Under the pieces are notes generated by a model. The model was not told where the DNA came from, made no database searches, and saw only the letters and a list, made by a program, of their open reading frames with translations. From JANXSF01 sp031394025 (GTDB taxonomy: Bacteria > Acidobacteriota > Terriglobia > Bryobacterales > Bryobacteraceae): 5,552 nt of DNA. Position numbers and translations under genes: made by a program. Position 1 is the stretch's first letter, and each line of letters starts with the position of its first letter. Below, piece by piece: positions 1 through 3,475 of this stretch. Where the stretch lies: NCBI GenBank assembly GCA_031394025.1, contig JANMWO010000630.1, positions 1-5,552 on the forward strand, read 5' to 3'.

Positions 1-1
1 G

Positions 2-367
2 CAAGCGTGGCACGTGACGCTGAACTTCACGCCGATTTCGACGGTGACTTTCACTTATGGCGGCCCCAATTCACTGGTCATGGCGAACGTGACTGGCTCC
101 CTTTACGCTACCGATTCGCTTGGCGTTGTGATTGTGAATGAAGTTCCACTGGTTGGTTTGGCGCAAATGGGAATCGGGGCAAGGCAGGGACCAACCACCG
201 GGTCGACGACGGTGTATGTTGGCGCCGCTCCAGGCGTGCAAGGTTCGGGCGCACTGTTTATCAACCAGGGCTCGGCTACTCCGGAGCCTTCCACTTTTGG
301 GATAGTCGGCATTGGATTGGCCATTGCCATGGGGCGAAAGCGGCGCCGGAACTTTTCTAAAACCTAG
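2..367 (+). CDS. PEP-CTERM sorting-domain protein, 3' end only
   Basis: This is the C-terminal 121 residues of an exported protein; the frame is open to the left edge, so the true start lies outside the window. The visible body is rich in Gly, Thr, Val and Ser and looks like beta-structured extracellular sequence. It ends in a PEP-CTERM tail: the motif TPEPSTF, a hydrophobic stretch (GIVGIGLAIAM) and a basic cluster (GRKRRR). In known PEP-CTERM systems this tail is recognised by an exosortase (EpsH/XrtA type), which processes the protein at the envelope; no exosortase gene is visible here. The stop is followed within about 15 bases by the first copy of the repeat family. The function of the body cannot be assigned. 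Confidence 0.8.
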   Translation, partial: QAWHVTLNFTPISTVTFTYGGPNSLVMANVTGSLYATDSLGVVIVNEVPLVGLAQMGIGARQGPTTGSTTVYVGAAPGVQGSGALFINQGSATPEPSTFGIVGIGLAIAMGRKRRRNFSKT

Positions 368-369
368 GT

Positions 370-409
370 GGTGCTGAACAAGATGTAAGATCAGGCTGGC
401 CGGGTTTTC
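370..409 (-). repeat. Repeat copy R1 (right-end type)
   Basis: This copy carries AGATGTAAGATCAGGCTG followed by GCCGGGTTTTC. It matches R4 (1581-1621) almost base for base from AAGATGTAAGATCAGGCTG through CCGGGTTTTC, and more loosely to the left (GGTGG..TGA in both). Read on the minus strand it gives the family core with one change (GGCCAGCC instead of GGTCAGCC). It lies just after the stop of the PEP-CTERM gene and contains the last codons and stop of the next minus-strand gene. No matching left end is seen in the 360 bases to its left, so it may be the trimmed end of an otherwise lost element. Confidence 0.75.
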
Positions 410-1017
410 CATTTACGGAAAAGTTTCTTTGGCTTTTCGACCTCTACCATTACTCCCATGTTCAAATTAGCAACCTCAAGTGTCGACTGAATGATCACTT
501 CGTCGTCATTTCGAAGAGTGATTACCAATGTTCGCATTCTAAATCCTGGGCTTCTGATCTCGAATTTGGAATCCCCCATTGCTAGCTCGGTGCACACGAC
601 TTCCCCTACTGGATTGGTCTTCAACGCGCGCACGGGCATGGATCCCAACAAGATGACTTCAGCATTCGCTATTGATGCCCCGGTTACATCCGTCACCTGA
701 ATTTTGACACGACCACTCTGCGCCATCAACGGGGAAATCGTTGTCAGGAAAGCTGCCACCAAAACAGCCCGCCGACTGCGAGGTTCAGCAACGGATTCCC
801 CTGCAATCATCCCGCAGAGGTGTCCTTCTGATTCAGACCGCAATCGGTCCAACTCTCCACCGGAATACTGTTCCAGAGCATGGACAGACTTGTTGCAAAC
901 GTTGCAGTAGCGCTGCCGACCTTCACCCTGCAGTTCGTTCCAAGTCTTGGGGCAAGGAGTGGCGATGGTGAATAAGGAATCCACGCCTGAGTTTAGCCGA
1001 CATTGCGAAAAATTCAA
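391..1017 (-). CDS. Membrane-anchored protein with Cys-rich N-terminus and carboxypeptidase-regulatory-like domain
   Basis: The product is 208 residues from the TTG at 1017; a GTG 11 codons later (984) is an alternative start, and neither has a strong ribosome site. Residues about 15-70 hold a cysteine-rich module with C22, the C38-x2-C41 pair followed by NKSVHAL, and C68, a layout known from Acidobacteriota proteins that may bind metal. Residues about 83-100 (RAVLVAAFLTTISPLMAQ) form one membrane or signal-anchor segment. Residues about 102-187 fit a carboxypeptidase-regulatory-like beta-sandwich (VTDVTGASIANAEVIL, later SPGF). That fold is common in surface proteins and is not itself an enzyme. 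The C-terminus (KWKTRPA and stop) is encoded by repeat R1, so the natural tail may have been replaced. Role unknown; possibly envelope-associated. Confidence 0.75.
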   Translation of the reverse strand: MNFSQCRLNSGVDSLFTIATPCPKTWNELQGEGRQRYCNVCNKSVHALEQYSGGELDRLRSESEGHLCGMIAGESVAEPRSRRAVLVAAFLTTISPLMAQSGRVKIQVTDVTGASIANAEVILLGSMPVRALKTNPVGEVVCTELAMGDSKFEIRSPGFRMRTLVITLRNDDEVIIQSTLEVANLNMGVMVEVEKPKKLFRKWKTRPA

Positions 1018-1059
1018 AGAGTAATCTCAATGGCCTGTCACACGCCGCAACCGGGACCG

Positions 1060-1079
1060 AAAAACTCGGTCAGCCTAAC
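1060..1079 (+). repeat. Repeat copy R2 (short, diverged)
   Basis: AAAAACTCGGTCAGCCTAAC matches the family core in direct orientation with a C-to-T change. Similarity stops after CCTAA: the GAACTTAC and GGAGGCAGAGC blocks of the left-end type are absent. It sits about 40 bp upstream of the start of the carboxypeptidase-regulatory-like gene and faces opposite to R1, so R1 and R2 bracket that gene. Confidence 0.6.
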
Positions 1080-1084
1080 CGGTT

Positions 1085-1102
1085 TTGGCACATGTGTGCC
1101 AA
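1085..1102. repeat. Near-perfect 18-bp palindrome next to R2
   Basis: TTGGCACA-TG-TGTGCCAA has two 8-bp arms around a 2-base centre. It begins six bases after R2 and lies between the divergent starts of the minus-strand gene (1017) and the truncated barrel gene (1172). Its size and symmetry fit a dimeric regulator site. The arm TTGGCACA also appears in the left ends of element A, and TGGCACA in element B, so it may instead belong to the element family. Confidence 0.45.
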
Positions 1103-1171
1103 TTTCGCTCTATTCTCGCAAGCATTTTGCGCTTAAATCAAAGGTGGCCAGCAAAGTGCTGTTACATCTGA

Positions 1172-1402
1172 ATGCACAAATGTTTGTTCTTACTCGGCAT
1201 CATCCCTTCCCTCGCATCCGCGCAGAGAATTTCCGTTGGCGCTGTGGCGGGTACTAATCTCACGGATGATGTTCGGTCCGGATCTGATACGAGGGGTGTG
1301 GTTTCGACGGGGCCATCGACGACGGCGTTCATCGTCGAGCCTGGGGCTCGCCGACTTATTCTCGGCATTAAAAAAACCCGTCAGCCTAAACTTACCCTTT
1401 AA
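1172..1402 (+). pseudogene. Outer-membrane beta-barrel protein, 5' stump cut by repeat R3
   Basis: The reading frame opens with a credible signal peptide (MHKCLFLLGIIPSLASA, then QRIS). It continues with sequence typical of the start of Acidobacteriota porin-like barrel proteins (SVGAVAGTNLTDD, later STTAFIVEPGARRLILG). Genuine sequence ends near residue 65 (base 1366). The last codons (KKTRQPKLTL and stop) are read from repeat R3. Full proteins of this kind are generally around 200 residues or more, so most of the barrel is missing; it is not found to the right of element A or elsewhere in the window. No clear ribosome site precedes the ATG. A product, if made, would be a short exported peptide. 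Confidence 0.6.
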
Positions 1403-1440
1403 CCTGATATGAAACGGAGGTAGAGCGCCTTGGCACAATT
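1370..1440 (+). repeat. Repeat copy R3 (left-end type, long form)
   Basis: The copy reads AAAAAAACCCGTCAGCCTAA, then ACTTACCC, then GAAACGGAGGTAGAGC and TGGCACAATT. These blocks recur in the same order in R5 (2314-2386) and, inverted, in R6 (2602-2675). The 71-base conserved length, with separate blocks, looks like a transposase-binding end rather than a chance palindrome. Confidence 0.75.
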
Positions 1441-1580
1441 AGAGAGAATGTTGTCGATGAAAAAGGCACTCTATAAGTAATGCCCCGGAACCCTCGTTCC
1501 GTGCTGCCCGAAGTGGCCGAAGATTTCTCTTGTACTCATCGGAAAAGCCAAAAAGGGGATAGGGCACATGCCTGAGTATT

Positions 1581-1621
1581 GGTGGCATGAAAAGATGTAA
1601 GATCAGGCTGACCGGGTTTTC
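1581..1621 (-). repeat. Repeat copy R4 (right-end type)
   Basis: This copy reads GGTGGCATGAAAAGATGTAA, then GATCAGGCTGACCGGGTTTTC. It shares its whole core and part of the GGTGG..TGA..AAGATG extension with R1, but not the GGAGGCAGAG block of the left-end type. It ends 11 bases before the stop codon of the 83-residue gene. Confidence 0.75.
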
Positions 1622-1632
1622 TTTGGGTCTTA

Positions 1633-1884
1633 TCAGACAATCAGTTTGGTACCTTTCGCCACCTGACCACGAAGCAGGAAGGTCTTGGCCAGTGCGCCAC
1701 GGCCGCAGATTTTGAATGACCCAAAGTCCTTGTACCAGTCGCCCTCTGGCACCTCTGGCTTCGTTTCGACCCACAGCCGGAGTAGGTTCAAGTCAGCGAT
1801 ACTGATAGCCCGATCACGCGTTCGGTCAATCAAATGCTGCCGAACAGCTTCTGGAAAATTCTCCCAGCGTTCAATCTTGGGCAT
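1633..1884 (-). CDS. Unknown 83-residue protein, partner of a ribbon-helix-helix protein
   Basis: The ATG at 1884 overlaps the stop of the upstream gene by one base (TGATG), so translation is probably coupled. The N-terminal half (MPKIERWENFPEAVRQHLID, then RTRDRAISIADLNLLRLW) looks helical. The C-terminal half has a compact polar/aromatic motif, PEGDWYKDFGSFKICGRG, followed by KTFLLRGQ and KGTKL. I recall similar short proteins beside ribbon-helix-helix genes but cannot name a family. Pairing with a DNA-binding partner, small size and overlap fit a type II toxin-antitoxin toxin; no nuclease motif (PIN, RelE or MazF type) is evident, so toxicity is inference. Its stop lies 11 bases from repeat R4, so the 3' end is flush with the element. 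Confidence 0.7.
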   Translation of the reverse strand: MPKIERWENFPEAVRQHLIDRTRDRAISIADLNLLRLWVETKPEVPEGDWYKDFGSFKICGRGALAKTFLLRGQVAKGTKLIV

Positions 1885-2144
1885 CAGCCGCCAAAGACCA
1901 TGCGTCCCAATTGATCACCTAGACGCTTGGCCGCATCGGGGTTGCTCTCGTTGCGGAAACGCTCGGCAAGATCGAAAAACTCTTGCTGTTTGCGCTTCTC
2001 TGCTTCGATGCCATTTTCGATCAACTCAACGAGCATGCGAGTTGCGCTCAGCCTTCTGGCCTTCGCCATAGTGCGGACCTGAGACGCTACTTTGACAGGT
2101 AAACTCACACTTTGGCGCACTGTTTTTGGTTCGGCAACTCTCAT
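1884..2144 (-). CDS. Ribbon-helix-helix DNA-binding protein, antitoxin-like
   Basis: The product is 86 residues from the ATG at 2144. The frame is open further upstream to 2297, but that extension (Cys- and His-rich, unlike the family) does not look coded. Residues about 9-17 (VRQSVSLPV) fit the DNA-contacting beta strand of a MetJ/Arc ribbon-helix-helix fold. Residues about 18-48 (KVASQVRTMAKARRLSATRM, LVELIENGIE) supply its two helices. A C-terminal helical tail (KQQEFFDLAERFR, then AAKRLGDQLGRMVFGG) probably contacts the partner. It overlaps the 83-residue gene by one base. In known toxin-antitoxin operons such a protein neutralises the toxin and represses its own promoter. A possible -10 (CATAAT, 2151-2156) lies six bases before the ATG, suggesting a leaderless message, without a good -35. 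Confidence 0.75.
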   Translation of the reverse strand: MRVAEPKTVRQSVSLPVKVASQVRTMAKARRLSATRMLVELIENGIEAEKRKQQEFFDLAERFRNESNPDAAKRLGDQLGRMVFGG

Positions 2145-2264
2145 TTCACCATTATGCACCAGTTTGATGCGACAAGATGAGTAGCAAGCCGATGCGGGAT
2201 AACCTGTGCTTAAAAAACTGATAGCTTTGTGGCATTGTTCGATAAGCATGCGCCAACAGGTTGC

Positions 2265-2295
2265 GTGTTGCCGGAGGTAGCGCATTAGGCAACAC
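2265..2295. repeat. Inverted repeat between the antitoxin-like gene and R5
   Basis: GTGTTGCC and GGCAACAC form an 8-bp stem with a 15-base loop; skipping two bases on the left arm allows three more pairs. It lies about 120 bp upstream of the ribbon-helix-helix start and 19 bp from repeat R5. It could be a small hairpin or a regulator site; there is no run of T to suggest a terminator. Confidence 0.3.
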
Positions 2296-2313
2296 AACGA
2301 CGCTACACCGAGT

Positions 2314-2386
2314 AAAAAACCCGGTCAGCCTGAACTTACACCTTTTCGACTCACCAATAAGGAGGCAGAGCCGAGTGGCACAATTT
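2314..2386 (+). repeat. Repeat copy R5 (left-end type, long form)
   Basis: The copy reads AAAAAACCCGGTCAGCCTGA, then ACTTACACC, GGAGGCAGAGC and GTGGCACAATTTCC. It is the best match to the family consensus in the window. Similarity to R3 may continue weakly further in (ATGTT, then GATG and AAAAAGG in both), hinting at a common parent element longer than the ends. Confidence 0.75.
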
Positions 2387-2673
2387 CCATGTTTATCCGG
2401 GGATGCAAAAAGGACAGTCTTACAGCTCTTTAGGGCGAGTTTTGACTCTTATATCGAGGATATCGCTTTGTTCACGCTCGCAGATTCCGACTTGCCTCGC
2501 CAGTTGTTACCTGAGGGTTCGCTTGCAGTCGGATGTTAAACTAAGCCATAACTTATTCAAAATAATAACCTTTTGTGATTGATTTTAAATCTCCAGAAAC
2601 TAGGAATAGTGCTAGCTTGCTCTGCCTCCGTTTCAAATCATGATTATAGGGTAAGTTCAGGCTGACCCAGTTC
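2314..2673. mobile_element. Element B: 360-bp element with two left-type ends
   Basis: R5 at the left and R6 at the right are inverted copies of the long left-end type, sharing GTCAGCCTGAACTTAC, a spacer, and GGAGGCAGAGC. The inverted repeats are therefore about 70 bp each, longer than in element A. The interior (about 2387-2601) is AT-rich toward its right side and shows no recognisable gene; an open frame to 2539 has no family resemblance I can identify. Two identical-type ends suggest either a MITE formed by end duplication or two elements fused by deletion. No target duplication is apparent: the flanks read CACCGAGT on the left and CAGCGCTG on the right. Confidence 0.6.
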
Positions 2674-2675
2674 TT
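2602..2675 (-). repeat. Repeat copy R6 (left-end type, inverted)
   Basis: Read on the minus strand it gives CTGGGTCAGCCTGAACTTAC, then GAAACGGAGGCAGAGC and TAGCACTATTCC. It shares GAAACGGAGG with R3 and GGCAGAGC with R5. The outer edge is diverged (CTGGG where the family has CCCGG). Confidence 0.7.
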
Positions 2676-2749
2676 CAGCGCTGATAATAGCCGACTGCTG
2701 TGTCCTACCGAAGATGTGTCCCAACACTATGCCCGAGTAGTCCCAAGAC

Positions 2750-2914
2750 ACCGCCCGCCGTGATCGTCGCATTGAGTGCTTGCACCGAACTAATATGGGG
2801 TTCACTTCAGCCCGCTTGTTTGCTGTCTTTCGGAATCTCAATTAAATAGGGGAACATGCGGGCTGTCCCCATCGTAAACCCCCATCGTAAACCTTTGTTA
2901 AAGAGTATGCGCAT
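2750..2914 (-). pseudogene. Remnant of a toxin gene paired with the DUF433 antitoxin
   Basis: Inside the 3' end of the DUF433 gene, in another frame, an ATG at 2914 opens MRILFNKG. This closely resembles the first residues (MRILFDQG) of the DUF5615/PIN-like toxins that normally follow DUF433 antitoxins. The frame then loses family likeness and stops at 2807. Just past the stop, in the same frame, comes PHISSVQALNATITAGG, which resembles the usual C-terminal segment of these toxins (PHI..V..A.NA..PG). Most of the roughly 110-residue body is missing, and a 13-bp tandem duplication lies within the remnant. The N-terminal match is suggestive; the C-terminal one is weak. Confidence 0.35.
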
Positions 2915-3165
2915 CGGTTTATATTCGCTGCATCAAACAACACCGAAGGCGGTGCAGCGCTCTTGGCCACAAATTCCAAGACAGCCTGAATTTGGTCGCG
3001 GGTCACACCGTAATTCTCGATGATCTCCTCAATGCTGGAGCCATGTTCAAGGTTTTCGAAGATGACGGAGATTGGCATCCGCGTATCGCGCAAAACCCAT
3101 GCGCCGCTCACTTTGCGGGGGATGCTTTCCACGGCGGGGCATTGTGACCAGTCAAGCGCTGCCAT
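2842..3165 (-). CDS. DUF433 (VapB-like) antitoxin with an atypical C-terminal extension
   Basis: The product is 107 residues; the ATG at 3165 follows an AAGGAA ribosome site about eight bases upstream. Residues about 5-68 are a DUF433 domain: DWSQCPAVESIPRKVSGAWV, then RDTRMPISVIFENLEHGSSI and the helix EEIIENYGVTRDQIQAVLEF. DUF433 proteins are winged-helix-like antitoxins that usually precede a DUF5615 PIN-like toxin and should repress their own operon. The last 38 residues (from AAPPSVLF to the stop) do not look like the family; they are read through the remains of the toxin gene, including a 13-bp tandem duplication. The antitoxin core appears intact while the toxin is broken, so this may be an orphan antitoxin. 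Confidence 0.8.
   Translation of the reverse strand: MAALDWSQCPAVESIPRKVSGAWVLRDTRMPISVIFENLEHGSSIEEIIENYGVTRDQIQAVLEFVAKSAAPPSVLFDAANINRCAYSLTKVYDGGLRWGQPACSPI
2868..2893. repeat. 13-bp perfect tandem duplication
   Basis: CCCATCGTAAACC occurs twice, head to tail (2868-2880 and 2881-2893). Because 13 is not a multiple of three, it shifts the frame of anything read through it, here the tail of the DUF433 gene and the toxin remnant. It looks like a recent slippage event. Confidence 0.85.
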
Positions 3166-3397
3166 TTCCGTATTCCTTCATTCTTATCGTATACTTTCAA
3201 GGTAACGAATATCGGTGTTCCTGTCACGGATTTTCCGAAGGGTTTCCACCCCTTTCTTAGAGAACGTACCCCAGTTCCCCAACCCCTGGAAAAGACCTTA
3301 GTGATACACTTCAGTAGCATTCCCCCATCACTATCATTACGTTTTGTATACCATATTGCATCCATAAGAAAACAATGGATTTTTGTTCACAACGCGA

Positions 3398-3426
3398 TTG
3401 TATCCCCTAAAAAGTAATGGTACTAT
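3398..3426 (+). promoter_or_regulatory. Sigma70-like promoter of the 583-residue secreted protein
   Basis: TTGTAT (3398-3403) and TACTAT (3421-3426) are separated by exactly 17 bases. Transcription would start near 3433, giving a leader of about 43 bases. The hexamers are good but not perfect matches to TTGACA and TATAAT. Confidence 0.5.
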
Positions 3427-3466
3427 CGTCCCATTAGCCTGTACCACTAGTCTTAAAATCAAAATT

Positions 3467-3470
3467 GGAG
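3467..3470 (+). promoter_or_regulatory. Ribosome binding site fixing the start at 3476
   Basis: GGAG lies five bases before the ATG at 3476, which opens a clean signal peptide. This decides against the upstream in-frame start at 3383. Confidence 0.75.
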
Positions 3471-3475
3471 ATGCT

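Larger units (their letters stand above)
1370..1621. mobile_element. Element A: short non-autonomous repeat-bounded element (MITE-like or IS remnant)
   Basis: About 252 bp bounded by inverted copies of the repeat family, R3 at the left and R4 at the right. The outer 30 bases of the two ends are imperfect inverted repeats (AAACCCGTCAGCCTAAACTTAC against AAAACCCGGTCAGCCTGATCTTAC, reading R4 on the minus strand). The interior has no convincing coding sequence. It holds a small hairpin (CGGAAC-CCTC-GTTCCG, 1486-1501) and a second near the right end (CATGCC/GGCATG, 1567-1589). The left end breaks a barrel gene, which supports past insertion or recombination. No clear target-site duplication is seen. 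The IS family is not recognised. Confidence 0.6.
3166..3475. other. Divergent intergenic region
   Basis: About 310 bp separate the divergent DUF433 gene and the 583-residue secreted protein gene. It holds the promoter and ribosome site of the latter. On the minus side, GTGACA and TACCTT lie 17 bases apart upstream of the DUF433 gene, but this is too weak to call. No RNA gene, coding sequence or repeat copy is seen. A 31-codon in-frame extension of the right-hand gene (from 3383) is rejected because it overlaps the promoter. Confidence 0.6.

Noticed and set aside
1439..1774. 111-residue minus-strand open frame across R4 and the 83-residue gene
   Set aside because: It is a shadow frame of the 83-residue gene plus repeat sequence, with no family likeness.
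2145..2297. Longer ribbon-helix-helix protein starting at 2297
   Set aside because: The extra 51 residues are rich in Cys, His and Tyr and unlike the family; the ribbon-helix-helix strand is expected near the N-terminus.
370..2675. Repeats as integron attC sites
   Set aside because: The paired units are 250-360 bp, longer than known attC sites. The GTTRRRY and RYYYAAC boxes are not found at the cores, orientations vary, and no integron integrase is visible.
370..2675. CRISPR array
   Set aside because: Copies are irregularly spaced, change orientation and have gene-sized gaps; there are no uniform spacers and no cas genes.
2705..2760. GLLGHSVGTH-type peptide as the end of a tyrosine recombinase
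   Set aside because: The LLGH pattern is short. There is no catalytic Arg or Tyr context, and stops lie on both sides.
2748..2765. Fragment resembling the 3' end of 16S rRNA (CACCGCCCG)
   Set aside because: The match is nine bases, and the surrounding sequence does not fit.
2644..2841. 65-residue minus-strand open frame ending in repeat R6
   Set aside because: It starts at a TTG inside the toxin remnant, is rich in Arg and Lys without family likeness, and takes its end from the repeat.
3383..3475. 31-residue N-terminal extension of the secreted protein from an ATG at 3383
   Set aside because: It would put non-signal sequence before a perfect signal peptide, overlaps the TTGTAT/TACTAT promoter, and lacks a ribosome site. 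GGAG supports 3476.
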